DNA from: Hyphomicrobiales bacterium
GTDB taxonomy: Bacteria > Pseudomonadota > Alphaproteobacteria > Rhizobiales > Rhizobiaceae
Assembly: GCA_900489925.1 (NCBI GenBank)
Contig: UEHQ01000002.1
Location: forward strand, 186,001 to 250,000
Reading direction: 5' to 3'
DNA: 64,000 nucleotides
In this document: positions 9,568-18,923 of the stretch, piece after piece
Layout: every line of letters starts with the position of its first letter
How positions within the stretch are numbered: the first letter of the stretch is position 1
Position numbers and translations under genes: made by a program
The notes under the pieces: model-generated
Seen by the model: the letters and a program-made list of their open reading frames with translations, nothing else
Databases searched by the model: none
What the model was told of the DNA's origin: nothing

Positions 9568-9975
9568 TCAGCCCCTGATATCAAGCACGCGATCGCGGTG
9601 GGCGGGGTGGCTGCTGTAGACAAAGATCTTGTTGAGTTCCTTGTCGGTCAACATGCGCAGGAAGCGGACTTCGACCGTGTTGTTCGCGTTCACCCGCGTC
9701 AGCATGCAGCCGATCTTGGTGATGCGCGCGTCTGGGAGATCGAGGTAGAACTGCCTCGGAAGATTGAACTGCGTCAGGATCGCAAGGACCGCGCTGCTCT
9801 TGGAAATCCGGATGATATCGCAACGCCGGGACGCCATGTTGAGAACGCCCTTCTCCGTATACTCGATACGGGCAGCGTTCATCGTGTCCTCCATCTTGAA
9901 CCGCACTTCGCGGTCGTACATGAAGGATTCTTCCTTGTTCAGAAAATGTCCGGGAAGCTGATTGGATGCAGCCAT
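9568..9975 (-). CDS. Small PilZ-domain-like protein
   Basis: 135 residues starting MAASNQLPG, with AGGGGA about 10 bases upstream of the ATG. The segment RRCDIIRISKSSAVL resembles the PilZ strand containing the (D/N)xSxxG-type element. It is followed by FNLPRQFYLDLPDARITKIGC and VEVRFLR, the beta-barrel pattern of short rhizobial PilZ-like proteins. PilZ domains bind cyclic di-GMP through an RxxxR plus (D/N)ZSXXG pair. Here both are imperfect, so nucleotide binding is doubtful. It is monocistronic between the edd terminator and the agl operon end. Family assignment is moderate and function unknown. Confidence 0.5.
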   Translation of the reverse strand: MAASNQLPGHFLNKEESFMYDREVRFKMEDTMNAARIEYTEKGVLNMASRRCDIIRISKSSAVLAILTQFNLPRQFYLDLPDARITKIGCMLTRVNANNTVEVRFLRMLTDKELNKIFVYSSHPAHRDRVLDIRG

Positions 9976-10050
9976 GGCCGTCGTCCCCTAGAAATGCAAT
10001 GGGGGAATCTTACCAATCGAACCTTTAACAGAAGGTGAGAGCCGTTCCAA

Positions 10051-10079
10051 TTTGGGCCGTTTTTGATCAACGGCCCAAA
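10051..10079 (-). terminator. Hairpin downstream of aglK, probable transcript end
   Basis: An 11-bp perfect inverted repeat, TTTGGGCCGTT at 10051-10061 and AACGGCCCAAA at 10069-10079 with a 7-base loop, begins about 14 bases past the aglK stop. On the agl transcript it is followed by TTGG rather than a full U run, so it may act as an mRNA 3' stabiliser or weak terminator. Confidence 0.5.
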
Positions 10080-10092
10080 AATGGCTGGTGGA

Positions 10093-11184
10093 TTATTTAC
10101 GGTAGGTACGACCGTCGGCATCGAAGAGATGCAGCTTCGAGCGATCAGCCGAAAAATGCATCTTCTGGCCGCGCTTCACATCATAGATGCCCGGCAGCTT
10201 GACGATGATCGGCTCGCCCTGAACGAGGCCTTCGATGTAGAGCAGGGTGACTTCTCCGAGGGCTTCGACGATCGAGACTTCGCCTTCGAAGAGATAGTCG
10301 TCCGTCGGGCCGGCGATGCGCAGGTCCTCGGGACGGACACCGAAGCTGGCCGTCTTGCCCTTTTCGGAGGCGGCGGTCGGGATATCGAGGGTTACCGACT
10401 TGCCGCCCGTCAGCGTGACCGTCGTTGTACCACCGGCTTCGGTGATCGTTGCCGGGATGACGTTCATGGCTGGCGAGCCGATGAACTTGGCGACGAAGAG
10501 ATTGGCCGGGCGCTCGTAGAGCTCAAGCGGTGCACCGACCTGCTCGATGTTGCCCGCCGACAGAACCACGATGCGGTCGGCAAGCGTCATCGCCTCGACC
10601 TGGTCGTGGGTGACGTAAATCATCGTCGTATCGGCCATCTGCTCGTTGAGACGCGCGATCTCGATACGCGTGGCGACGCGCAGCGCCGCGTCGAGGTTCG
10701 ACAAGGGCTCATCGAAGAGGAAGACCTTCGGATTGCGGCAGATGGCGCGACCGATGGCCACGCGCTGGCGCTGACCGCCGGAGAGCGCCTTCGGGAGGCG
10801 ATCGAGATACTTGGTGAGCTGCAGGCTCTCGGCTGCCGCGCGAACGCGACGGTCGATTTCCTGCTTATTCTCACCGGCGATCTTCATGCCGAAGGCCATG
10901 TTGTCGTAAACAGTCATGTGCGGGTAAAGCGCATAGGACTGGAAGACCATGGCGATGCCGCGCTTGGAGGGCGGAACGTCGTTGACCAGCTGGCCATCGA
11001 TGTACATGTCGCCGCCCGTGATGTTCTCGAGGCCGGCGATCATTCGCAGCAGCGTAGACTTGCCGCAGCCCGACGGACCGACGAAGACTACGAATTCGCC
11101 TTCCTTGATATCCAGGTCGATCCCGTGGAGCACGTCCACGGAACCATAGGATTTGCGAATGTCCTTGAGCGTCAGTCCAGTCAT
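10093..11184 (-). CDS. aglK: Alpha-glucoside ABC transporter ATP-binding protein
   Basis: 363 residues, MalK/UgpC/MsmK family. Walker A is GPSGCGKST at 36-44, the Q-loop FQSYALYPHM at about 81-90, the ABC signature LSGGQ at 134-138, Walker B FLFDEP at 155-160, and the switch histidine lies in VTHDQVEAMTL. The C-terminal third carries the TOBE/OB-fold domain (FGVRPEDL) found in sugar importers. It is the last gene of the aglEFGAK operon and supplies ATPase power to AglFG. Assignment to aglK rests on gene order known from Sinorhizobium and Agrobacterium. Confidence 0.93.
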   Translation of the reverse strand: MTGLTLKDIRKSYGSVDVLHGIDLDIKEGEFVVFVGPSGCGKSTLLRMIAGLENITGGDMYIDGQLVNDVPPSKRGIAMVFQSYALYPHMTVYDNMAFGMKIAGENKQEIDRRVRAAAESLQLTKYLDRLPKALSGGQRQRVAIGRAICRNPKVFLFDEPLSNLDAALRVATRIEIARLNEQMADTTMIYVTHDQVEAMTLADRIVVLSAGNIEQVGAPLELYERPANLFVAKFIGSPAMNVIPATITEAGGTTTVTLTGGKSVTLDIPTAASEKGKTASFGVRPEDLRIAGPTDDYLFEGEVSIVEALGEVTLLYIEGLVQGEPIIVKLPGIYDVKRGQKMHFSADRSKLHLFDADGRTYRK

Positions 11185-11206
11185 CTAGTTCCTCCTCCAG
11201 AGTCCC

Positions 11207-12853
11207 TTAGGCAAGGCGAGCGAAATACGCACCCCAAGCCGGAATATCGATCTTGTCGCCATAGTTATTGCTGACGAAACCATGACCCGTCAACGCTTGC
11301 CAATCGCCTGCCGGCAAAACAACGTTGCTTTCGACAGGGCTCATGTTGAAGACGCAGAGCAGCTTCTCGTTTCCATGTTCGCGGATGAAGATCAGCACGT
11401 CGTCCTGCGGCTCGGCGAACTCGATCTCGCCCTTGGCGAAGGCCGGGTATTGCTTGCGGAAGGCAAGGAACCGCCGATAGTGCTCCAGCACCGAATTCTC
11501 GTCGCCCTGCTGAACGCTGACAGCGCGCAGAATATGTTCGACCGGCACCGGCAACCACGGCTTGACGGTCGAGAACCCGCCCTGGGCGACCTGGCTGTCC
11601 CAGACCATCGGCGTGCGGCAACCATCACGGCCCTTGAACTCCGGCCAGAACTGGATGCCGTAGGGATCCTGCAGATCCTCGTAGGCCAGATCGGCTTCCG
11701 TCAGCCCCAGTTCCTCGCCCTGGTAGATGCAGACGGAGCCGCGCAGCGTCATCAGCAATGAGGCATATTGCTTGGCGAAGGCTTCGCGGTCGGCGACCAG
11801 CGAGCCCCAGCGGCTGACGTGGCGCATGACGTCGTGGTTGGAAAACGCCCAGCAGGCCCAGCCATCCGGCGCGGCGGCGGAGAAGTCCTCCATGACCTCC
11901 TCGACGCGTTCCGGCGACAGCGGATCCGGCGCCAGGAACTCGAAGGCGTAGCACATGTGCATCTTGTCGTTGCCCGATGTGTACTCGCCAACGATCTCCA
12001 GGCCGCGCTGGCTGTCGCCGACTTCGCCCACGGCGGCGATCGCCGGAAACTCCTCAAGCACGGCGCGGAACCGCTTCAGGAACTCGATGTTCTCAGGACG
12101 GTTCTTGTCGTAGACGTGTTCCTGGAAATTGTAGGGGTTAACGGCCGGCGCGGTCGATGCGTTGCGCCGCTCAGGCGCGAGCGCCGGATTGTCGCGCAGC
12201 TGCTTGTCGTGGAAATAGAAGTTGATGGTGTCGAGACGAAAGCCATCGACGCCACGCTTCAGCCAGAAGCGCACGACGTCGAGCAGGCGATCCTGCACCT
12301 CGGGATTATGCAGGTTCATGTCCGGCTGCGAGGTCAGGAAGTTGTGCATGTAATATTGCATGCGCGTCGGATCCCACGCCCATGCGGAGCCGCCGAAGAT
12401 CGACAGCCAGTTGTTTGGCGGCGTGCCGTCCGGCTTGGAATCCGCCCAAACGTACCAATCCGCCTTGGCGTTGGTCCGGCTGGATCGGCTCTCCACGAAC
12501 CATGGGTGCTGATCCGAGCTGTGCGAGATGACAAGGTCGATCATCACGCGAATGCCGAGGCGATGCGCCTCGGCAATCATCGTGTCGAAATCCACCAGCG
12601 TGCCGAAGATGGCGTCGACGTTCTCGTAGTCGGAGACGTCATAGCCGAAATCGCGCATCGGCGACGTGAAGAAGGGCGAGATCCAGATCGCGTCCGCGCC
12701 AAGCGACGCCACGTGCGGCAGGCGGGCGGTGATGCCCTTCAGGTCGCCGATGCCGTCGCCGTTCGAATCCTGGAAGGAGCGCGGGTAGATCTGATAGATT
12801 ACCGCGCCACGCCACCAGTCCTTGTCCGCCGTCAAAATGGATTGAGATGCCAT
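11207..12853 (-). CDS. aglA: Alpha-glucosidase, GH13
   Basis: 548 residues with the (beta/alpha)8 barrel of glycoside hydrolase family 13. The conserved regions are visible: DLVISHSS near 106-113, GFRLDTI with the nucleophile Asp at about 208, GEVGD with the acid/base Glu at about 277, and FSNHDVMRH with the third Asp at about 341. There is no signal peptide, so it should cleave imported alpha-glucosides (sucrose, maltose, trehalose and similar) in the cytoplasm. It lies between the permease genes and aglK within the agl operon. Confidence 0.94.
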   Translation of the reverse strand: MASQSILTADKDWWRGAVIYQIYPRSFQDSNGDGIGDLKGITARLPHVASLGADAIWISPFFTSPMRDFGYDVSDYENVDAIFGTLVDFDTMIAEAHRLGIRVMIDLVISHSSDQHPWFVESRSSRTNAKADWYVWADSKPDGTPPNNWLSIFGGSAWAWDPTRMQYYMHNFLTSQPDMNLHNPEVQDRLLDVVRFWLKRGVDGFRLDTINFYFHDKQLRDNPALAPERRNASTAPAVNPYNFQEHVYDKNRPENIEFLKRFRAVLEEFPAIAAVGEVGDSQRGLEIVGEYTSGNDKMHMCYAFEFLAPDPLSPERVEEVMEDFSAAAPDGWACWAFSNHDVMRHVSRWGSLVADREAFAKQYASLLMTLRGSVCIYQGEELGLTEADLAYEDLQDPYGIQFWPEFKGRDGCRTPMVWDSQVAQGGFSTVKPWLPVPVEHILRAVSVQQGDENSVLEHYRRFLAFRKQYPAFAKGEIEFAEPQDDVLIFIREHGNEKLLCVFNMSPVESNVVLPAGDWQALTGHGFVSNNYGDKIDIPAWGAYFARLA

Positions 12854-12889
12854 GCTCGTTTGGTCCTGTTGGATTTCGTCTTGGGATTT

Positions 12890-14053
12890 CTAGCCGCCCT
12901 TGACCGAGCCCGAGAGCAGGCCACGCACCAGATAGCGCTGCAAGGCGAAGAAGACGAGCAGCGGTACGATGATGGTGACGAATGCCGAGGCCGTCAGGAT
13001 TTCCCAGTTGCCGCCGCGCGACCCGAGGAGCGCATTCAAGGCTCCTGTTAGCACGAGGTGGTCCCTGTCGGTGCCGAGGAAGACCATGGCGACAAGCAGG
13101 TCGTTCCATACCCAAAGGAACTGGAAGATCGCGAAGGACGCGAGCGCCGGGAAGGACAAGGGCAGTACGATACGGGTGAAGATTTCGAAGTCGCTCGCGC
13201 CGTCGACGCGCGCGGACTCGATGATCTCCCTTGGCAGCCCCGCGATATAGGAGCGGAGCAGATAGATGGCGAGCGGCATGCCGAAAGCGGTGTGCGCAAG
13301 CCAGATGCCGGGATAGGTCTTGGACGGCGCATCAAGCAGCATCCCGACGTGATTGTAGAGGCGCAGAAGTGGGATAAGCGACATCTGCAGCGGCACGACA
13401 ATCAGTCCGACCACAAGCGCGATCAGCAGAGCACGGCCTGGGAACTCCATCCAGCTCAATGCGTAGGCGGCAAAGGCAGCGATCAGGATCGGAACAATCG
13501 TTGCCGGGATCGTAACCGTGAGCGAGTTGATAAAGGACTGCCCGATGCCTTCGCTGGTGAGAACGTTCCGGTAGTTCTGCAACGTGAATTCCGGCGGCGT
13601 GGCAACTGAAATGTAGACGCGTCGGCCACCGTCATCCGGACCGAAGGCGGCGGGTTTGGTATAGCGATAGCTGCCGTCCTCGTTGACTGTGAGCGAGAGG
13701 CCGTCGCCGAGATCAGCTGTCTCGCCGGCCTTGTAAGCGGACGGCTGTTGGACACGCGTGCCGAAGGCGCGGATCGAGCGACCCTGTTGCCCTTCCAGAA
13801 CATTGCCTGAAATGACGTAGACGGCACCGTCCTGCTTCTGCTGGTCCGGTTGGCCAAGGCGCGACGCGACCGTGCGGGAGGAGCCGGCGAATGCCGTCCA
13901 CCAACCCGAGGAAACGAGCTGGTCCTTGTCTCGCAAGGCACTGACGAAGATGCCGAGCGTCGGTATCAGCCAGATGATGACGATGACGAGCACCGCGAAG
14001 TGAACGAAAAGACGGGCTGGACCAATCTTGAAGAAACTGCCTGACAGGGTCAT
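12890..14053 (-). CDS. aglG: Alpha-glucoside ABC transporter permease
   Basis: Inner-membrane permease, MalG type. The start chosen is ATG 14053 (MTLSGSFFKIG), one base after the aglF stop (TGA-G-ATG), which implies translational coupling; an upstream ATG at 14083 would overlap aglF by 29 bases. The 387 residues include an N-terminal membrane span, a large soluble insert between the first two spans (about residues 40-160), and the EAA-loop consensus in ESARVDGASDFEIFTRIVLPL, which contacts the ATPase. The last residues (LLSGSVKGG) are typical of this permease class. Confidence 0.93.
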   Translation of the reverse strand: MTLSGSFFKIGPARLFVHFAVLVIVIIWLIPTLGIFVSALRDKDQLVSSGWWTAFAGSSRTVASRLGQPDQQKQDGAVYVISGNVLEGQQGRSIRAFGTRVQQPSAYKAGETADLGDGLSLTVNEDGSYRYTKPAAFGPDDGGRRVYISVATPPEFTLQNYRNVLTSEGIGQSFINSLTVTIPATIVPILIAAFAAYALSWMEFPGRALLIALVVGLIVVPLQMSLIPLLRLYNHVGMLLDAPSKTYPGIWLAHTAFGMPLAIYLLRSYIAGLPREIIESARVDGASDFEIFTRIVLPLSFPALASFAIFQFLWVWNDLLVAMVFLGTDRDHLVLTGALNALLGSRGGNWEILTASAFVTIIVPLLVFFALQRYLVRGLLSGSVKGG

Positions 14054-14054
14054 C

Positions 14055-15068
14055 TCAATGGCCTCCCAGCTCGCGGTTCGCACGGCGAACGTTCCAGACC
14101 ATGATCGGCGTCACAGCCAGCATGATGATCAGCGCGATGACAGCGCTTCGTCCGCTGTCGCCGCCGCCCCTGAACAGCCAGTTGAACATCAGGTTCGCGA
14201 GCACCATCGAATTCCACTGCCCGTTCGTCATCGTGAGCACGATGTCGAAGACCTTCAGCACGAGGATGGTGATCGTCGTCCAGACGACGGCGATCGTACC
14301 CCACACCTGCGGCACCATGATGCGCCAGAAGATCTGCCAACCGTTGGCGCCATCGATGACGGCAGCCTCGATCGTCTCCTCCGGGATGCCGCGCAGGGCC
14401 GCGGACAGGATGACCATGGCAAAGCCGGTCTGGATCCAGATGAGGATGATCATCAGGAAGAAGTTGTTCCAGAAAGGCACCGAGATCCACACCTGCGGGG
14501 TGCCACCGAACAGCTGGACGATCGCGTTCAGAAGGCCGATCTGCGTGTCGTTGCCGCCGCGGTATTCGTAGATGAACTTCCAGATGACCGAGGCACCGAC
14601 GAAAGAGATCGCCATCGGCATGAAGACAATGCTCTTGGCGATGTTGCCCCACCAGATGCGGTCGGTCATGACGGCGATGACAAGGCCGAAGAAGGTGCAG
14701 GCCGCCGGCACGACCGCCAGCCAGAGAATGTTGTTGAAGATCGACTGGCGGAACTCACGGTCGTTCACGGCCCACTTGTAGTTGGCGAGACCGACGAACT
14801 CGGCGCCGGCGCGATCATAAAAGGACAGGATCAGCGTCGCGACGACGGGATAGACCAGATAGACGACCAGCAGGAAGAGCGCCGGAAACAGGAACAGCCA
14901 CGGGCGGATCACCGAACGGCGGTTCAGGTTCTGCGACGCCGTGCGGATGTCGCCATCCTTCACGGGAAGCGCCAGATCCAGGATCTTGTTCGAGAAATAG
15001 AAATAGGCCGAGCATGCGAAAACCGCGACGACCACAACCCCCAAAGCGGAAACTATCTGCGATAGCAT
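14055..15068 (-). CDS. aglF: Alpha-glucoside ABC transporter permease
   Basis: 337-residue MalF-type permease with several hydrophobic spans; the first (VVVVAVFACSAYFYF) is at about residues 11-25. The EAA loop reads EAAVIDGANGWQIFWRIMVPQ in the C-terminal half. It pairs with AglG to form the channel for alpha-glucosides. It follows aglE after about 160 bases that contain a hairpin, and is coupled to aglG. Confidence 0.93.
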   Translation of the reverse strand: MLSQIVSALGVVVVAVFACSAYFYFSNKILDLALPVKDGDIRTASQNLNRRSVIRPWLFLFPALFLLVVYLVYPVVATLILSFYDRAGAEFVGLANYKWAVNDREFRQSIFNNILWLAVVPAACTFFGLVIAVMTDRIWWGNIAKSIVFMPMAISFVGASVIWKFIYEYRGGNDTQIGLLNAIVQLFGGTPQVWISVPFWNNFFLMIILIWIQTGFAMVILSAALRGIPEETIEAAVIDGANGWQIFWRIMVPQVWGTIAVVWTTITILVLKVFDIVLTMTNGQWNSMVLANLMFNWLFRGGGDSGRSAVIALIIMLAVTPIMVWNVRRANRELGGH

Positions 15069-15190
15069 TCGTCCCTCCCCTGCTACCCTTGTCTATCTCA
15101 GGGCTAAACCGCCAGTGCGCTTGCGAATGACTTGGCACATAAGGCGGCGATGGCCGGAGCTTATGAGAGCACCCGGCCAGGCATTGCGAC

Positions 15191-15214
15191 CATGCCGCCG
15201 AAACCGGCGGCATG
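15191..15214 (-). promoter_or_regulatory. Intercistronic hairpin between aglE and aglF
   Basis: A perfect 10-bp stem, CATGCCGCCG at 15191-15200 and CGGCGGCATG at 15205-15214 with a 4-base loop, sits 15 bases after the aglE stop and has no U tract. Such hairpins after binding-protein genes are known to protect the upstream mRNA from 3' decay, giving more binding protein than permease. That role here is inferred from position. Confidence 0.6.
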
Positions 15215-15229
15215 GATATTCAGGCGATG

Positions 15230-16591
15230 TTACTTGATGCCATCCCAGGCGCTCTGGATTTCCTTGGCGGTGTCTTCAGCAGACTTGCCACCAACGAAAT
15301 CGACCATGCCGGTCCAGAATGCACCCGCACCGATCTTGCCCGGCATCAGGTCGGAACCGTCGAAGCGGAATGTGGTGGCGGTCGTCAGGATCTCGCCTTC
15401 CTTCTTCATCTGGTCATTGGCGTAAGCAGCCGTGTTGACACCCTTGTATGGCGTCAGGAAGCTCGACTGGGCCATCCAGACTTCATGGGCGATCGGCGTC
15501 TTCAGGAAGTCGACGAAGGCACGAGCAGACTTGGAATCCTTGGCGATCGTGACCAGCGTGCCTGCGCCGAGAACCGGCTTGCCCAGATCCGCATGCGACG
15601 CGTAGGTCGGCATGTAGAAGAAGTCAGCATCCTGACCGAGCTTCGTGCCTTCAGGGAAGAAGGACGGAATGAACGATGCCTGGTGGTGCAGGTAGCACTT
15701 CGGCGGCACGCCGAAGAGACCCTTCGGGCTGTCGCGGAAGTCGGTCGCTGCAACAGCGGCAACGCCACCGTCGACATACTTCTCGTTCTTGGCGAACTTA
15801 CCGAACTCCTCAATCGCGGCAACAACGGCCGGATCGGTGAACTTCACTTCATTGGTCGTCCACTTGTCGTAAACATCAGGCTTCTGCGTGCGCAGCATGA
15901 TATCTTCGATCCAGTCGGTTGCCGGCCAGCCAGTCGCGCCGCCCGAACCGAGACCGATGCACCACGGAACGCCGCCGTCCTTGACGATCTGATCCGTCAG
16001 GGCGTGCAGCTCTTCCATCGTGGTCGGGACCTTGTAGCCCGCTTCCTTGAAGTTCTCAGGGACATACCAGACAAGCGACTTCACGTCGGCTTTGTAAGGG
16101 AATGCATAGAAGGCTTCCTTGCCATCCTTGCCCTTGTAGGTGCCGTAGCCGACCCAGCTGTCGCCGGCGCCGTAGTTATCTTTGATCCACTTGGAATTCT
16201 CATCGCCGAGCGGGGTCAGGAAGCCCTTGCTGGCGAGATCGGCGAGAAGGCCGGGCTGCGGCAGGATCGCGATGTTCGGCGGCGAGCCGGCCTGCGTATC
16301 GATGACGATCTGCTGCTCGTAGTTTTCCGAAGACGAGTACTTGGCATCGATGCCGGTCGCTTCGGTGAAATAGGCGAGGATGCTGCGGAAGAATGCTTCG
16401 TCTTCGCCGCGCCACGGTCCGAAGATCGTCAGCTGCTCGCCCTTGAGATCGGCGTGAGCGGCCTTGAACTCGTCGTAGCTCTTCCAGTTGAACTTCGAAT
16501 CTTCGCCCGGCGCGAACTTCAAATCAGCAGCGGAAGCGGCACCGGCAAAAAGCGCCGCAACGGCGACGCTCACCAAGAATGACTTTTTCAT
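15230..16591 (-). CDS. aglE: Alpha-glucoside ABC transporter periplasmic substrate-binding protein
   Basis: 453 residues with a Sec signal peptide (MKKSFLVSVAVAALFAGAASA, cleavage near residue 21). The mature protein is a cluster-B/MalE-like solute-binding protein: FAPGEDSKFNWKSYDEF, GPWRGEDEAFF and the C-terminal SAEDTAKEIQSAWDGIK. It is the first gene of aglEFGAK, with ribosome site GGGAGG 8 bases before the ATG. One AglR-type operator lies 56 bases upstream of its start, so it is probably repressed by AglR and induced by alpha-glucosides. Confidence 0.94.
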   Translation of the reverse strand: MKKSFLVSVAVAALFAGAASAADLKFAPGEDSKFNWKSYDEFKAAHADLKGEQLTIFGPWRGEDEAFFRSILAYFTEATGIDAKYSSSENYEQQIVIDTQAGSPPNIAILPQPGLLADLASKGFLTPLGDENSKWIKDNYGAGDSWVGYGTYKGKDGKEAFYAFPYKADVKSLVWYVPENFKEAGYKVPTTMEELHALTDQIVKDGGVPWCIGLGSGGATGWPATDWIEDIMLRTQKPDVYDKWTTNEVKFTDPAVVAAIEEFGKFAKNEKYVDGGVAAVAATDFRDSPKGLFGVPPKCYLHHQASFIPSFFPEGTKLGQDADFFYMPTYASHADLGKPVLGAGTLVTIAKDSKSARAFVDFLKTPIAHEVWMAQSSFLTPYKGVNTAAYANDQMKKEGEILTTATTFRFDGSDLMPGKIGAGAFWTGMVDFVGGKSAEDTAKEIQSAWDGIK

Positions 16592-16647
16592 GTGATCAAC
16601 CTCCCATCACAATCCTAATCACGCCCTGCAACTATTCGAATATAATT

Positions 16648-16661
16648 CCAAAGCGCTTTGA
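16648..16661. promoter_or_regulatory. LacI-type operator upstream of aglE (AglR site 1)
   Basis: CCAAAGCGCTTTGA contains the perfect palindrome AAAGCGCTTT at 16650-16659. The central CG and this arm sequence are typical of LacI/GalR-family operators. It overlaps the region where the aglE core promoter should be (TATATT lies just downstream on the minus strand), consistent with repression by steric block. Confidence 0.85.
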
Positions 16662-16808
16662 CACCTCACTCATTTCACCGTCGGCGGAAAAGAGTCAAGC
16701 CATTTCGCAAAAACTGCCTTATCACGCCCAATTATCGCAGCGCAGCAATGCTTGCATCGGAATATGGCGCGATTTTTCTTGAGTCAAGCGGCGCAACTGC
16801 TACATAAT

Positions 16809-16822
16809 TAAAAGCGCTTTGG
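16809..16822. promoter_or_regulatory. LacI-type operator upstream of aglR (AglR site 2)
   Basis: A second exact AAAGCGCTTT palindrome at 16811-16820, about 160 bp from site 1 and 54 bp before the aglR start. Two identical operators in one divergent promoter region suggest autoregulation of aglR and possibly DNA looping. A degenerate half site (CCAAAGCGAG) at about 16847-16856 may be fortuitous. Confidence 0.82.
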
Positions 16823-16873
16823 ATGCATTTGGGAGAGCATGACACCCAAAGCGAGTAGGAGGAAGCATAACAC

Positions 16874-17920
16874 GTGAACCTCAAACAGCTATCAGAATTG
16901 CTCGGTCTGTCGCAGACGACGGTGAGCCGTGCGTTGAACGGTTATCCCGAAGTCAACGAGGCGACGCGCGAACGCGTGCTGCAGGCGGTGAAGGAAACAG
17001 GCTACAGGCCCAACAAGGCTGCCCAGCGGCTCGCGACCGGCAAGGCCGGCTCGATCGGGCTTGTCATGCCAACCGCACCCGACCACTATTCCGACGTTCA
17101 TTTCGGCGAGTTTCTGACCGGGCTCGGGGAGGAGGCGGTTCGGCACGATTTTCACTTCGTCATCATGCCGGCTGACCCCAATGACGAGGTCGGCGCCTTG
17201 CGACGACTGGCCATCAGCGGCAACGTCGATGCCCTGTTCGTCGCCTATATGCGCGGCCACGATCCACGCCTGCCGATGTTGAAGTCGCTTTCCATGCCGT
17301 TTCTGGTACACGGGCGCTCCTTCGGCTCCGAGCCCGATTACCCTTATCTCGACATCGACAACGAGGGCGCCTTCTATGACGCCGCGCGGCTGCTGCTCCA
17401 GCTCGGACACACGCGGTTCGCACTTCTGAACGGCCCGGCACATCTCGATTTTGCCATCCGTCGCAAGAACGGCCTGGTGGCGGCGCTCGCCGAGCGAGGC
17501 CTCGACCTTCCCGAAGATTGCGCCAGCCACACGACGATGACCGACGAGCACGGGCAATTCGCAACCGAACGCTTTCTGCAATTGCCGGATCGTCCGACAG
17601 CAATCCTCTGTTCAAGCACAGTTCTGGCGCTCGGCGCCATTCGCGCCGTCAATCAGGCAGGGCTGAAGCTCGGGGAAGACATTTCGCTGATCGCGCACGA
17701 TGACGTGCTGCCGCATCTGAGGCCGGAAAACTTCTCGGTGCCGTTGACCACCACGCGCTCATCGCTGCGCGCCGCCGGCATACGGATTGCCCAGCGACTG
17801 ATCGCAACGGTGAAGCAGGATGCCCCCTACCCCGAGCAGGAGCTTTGGAAAACCGAGCTGATCGTCAGGGCCTCGACGGGCCCTGTCCCTCGGCAGGATC
17901 AGAACTTGGGTGGCGTCTGA
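16874..17920 (+). CDS. aglR: LacI-family transcriptional regulator of the agl operon
   Basis: 348 residues from a GTG start preceded by GGAGGAAG. The N-terminal helix-turn-helix ([22 protein letters not shown]) and hinge helix ([12 protein letters not shown]) are classical LacI/GalR. The rest is a periplasmic-binding-protein-like sugar sensor ([46 protein letters not shown]). It is divergent from aglE, with two matching operators between them. Its last 22 bases overlap the convergent folD gene. Confidence 0.92.
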   Translation: MNLKQLSELLGLSQTTVSRALNGYPEVNEATRERVLQAVKETGYRPNKAAQRLATGKAGSIGLVMPTAPDHYSDVHFGEFLTGLGEEAVRHDFHFVIMPADPNDEVGALRRLAISGNVDALFVAYMRGHDPRLPMLKSLSMPFLVHGRSFGSEPDYPYLDIDNEGAFYDAARLLLQLGHTRFALLNGPAHLDFAIRRKNGLVAALAERGLDLPEDCASHTTMTDEHGQFATERFLQLPDRPTAILCSSTVLALGAIRAVNQAGLKLGEDISLIAHDDVLPHLRPENFSVPLTTTRSSLRAAGIRIAQRLIATVKQDAPYPEQELWKTELIVRASTGPVPRQDQNLGGV

Positions 17921-18798
17921 CCGGCTGAACGGTGAGCCGCAACGACGGTATTGGCCATCAGCATCGCGATCGTCATCGGCCCGACGCCACCGGGAACGGG
18001 AGTGATGACGTCCGCGACCCTTGCAGCCTCGTCGAATGCGACATCGCCGACCAGGCGGGTCTTGCCCTCGCCCTTTTCAGGCGCTGGAATGCGATTGATG
18101 CCGACATCGATGACCGTTGCACCGGGCTTTACCCAATCCACCTTGACCATTTCGGGGCGACCGACGGCGGCCACCAGAATGTCGGCGTTGCGGCAAACCG
18201 CCGGCAAGTCCTTGGTGCGGGAATGGGCAACGGTTACGGTGGCGTTCGCGTTCAGCAGAAGCTGCGCCATCGGCTTGCCGAAAAGGTTCGAGCGGCCGAT
18301 CACGACGGCATTCAGGCCCGACAGATCTTCGCCATGCGTGCGACGCACGAAAACCATGGCACCAGCGGGCGTGCAGGACACAAGACCGGTTTCCAGATCG
18401 CCGGTCGCAAGCTTGCCGGCGTTGACGACATGCAAGCCGTCCACGTCCTTCTCCGGCAGGATCGACTGGATGATCGGCTCAGATTTCAGGTGCTTCGGCA
18501 GCGGCAACTGGACAAGGATGCCGTGAATCGACGGATCGGCGTTGAGTGTCGCAACGAGCGCCGCCAGTTCCTCCTGGGTCGTTTCGACCGGCAAGGTATG
18601 CTGTATCGACTTGAAGCCGCATTCCTTGGCCATCTTGCTCTTGGAATTGACATAGGCGTGGCTGGCCGGATCGTCACCGACGATCACGACTGCAAGCCCC
18701 GTCTGGACGCCACTTTGCTTGTGAAGGGCCGATGCGGACGCCTTGACCGTTTCAATTACGGAAGCCGCGACCTGTTTACCGTCGATTACTGTCGTCAA
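17899..18798 (-). CDS. folD: Bifunctional methylenetetrahydrofolate dehydrogenase / methenyltetrahydrofolate cyclohydrolase
   Basis: 299 residues. It interconverts 5,10-methylene-, methenyl- and 10-formyl-tetrahydrofolate in one-carbon metabolism. The catalytic [13 protein letters not shown] segment (Tyr and Lys of the YxxxK pair) is near residues 49-60; the signature QLPLPKHL and the NADP-binding [15 protein letters not shown] are present, as is the C-terminal [19 protein letters not shown]. It is a normal-length housekeeping gene, convergent with aglR and overlapping it by 22 bases at the 3' ends. Confidence 0.97.
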   Translation of the reverse strand: MTTVIDGKQVAASVIETVKASASALHKQSGVQTGLAVVIVGDDPASHAYVNSKSKMAKECGFKSIQHTLPVETTQEELAALVATLNADPSIHGILVQLPLPKHLKSEPIIQSILPEKDVDGLHVVNAGKLATGDLETGLVSCTPAGAMVFVRRTHGEDLSGLNAVVIGRSNLFGKPMAQLLLNANATVTVAHSRTKDLPAVCRNADILVAAVGRPEMVKVDWVKPGATVIDVGINRIPAPEKGEGKTRLVGDVAFDEAARVADVITPVPGGVGPMTIAMLMANTVVAAHRSAGQTPPKF

Positions 18799-18923
18799 GA
18801 CTGTCTCCTGCCCTTGCTTTCGCTCATCTTAGCCGGTGGCGTTCAGCGCTATTTGCCTGTCCACGCCCTATCCTGCTTAAAACGACAAATGCAAGAACAA
18901 TCGTGCCGCAGCCAAGACGGAAT

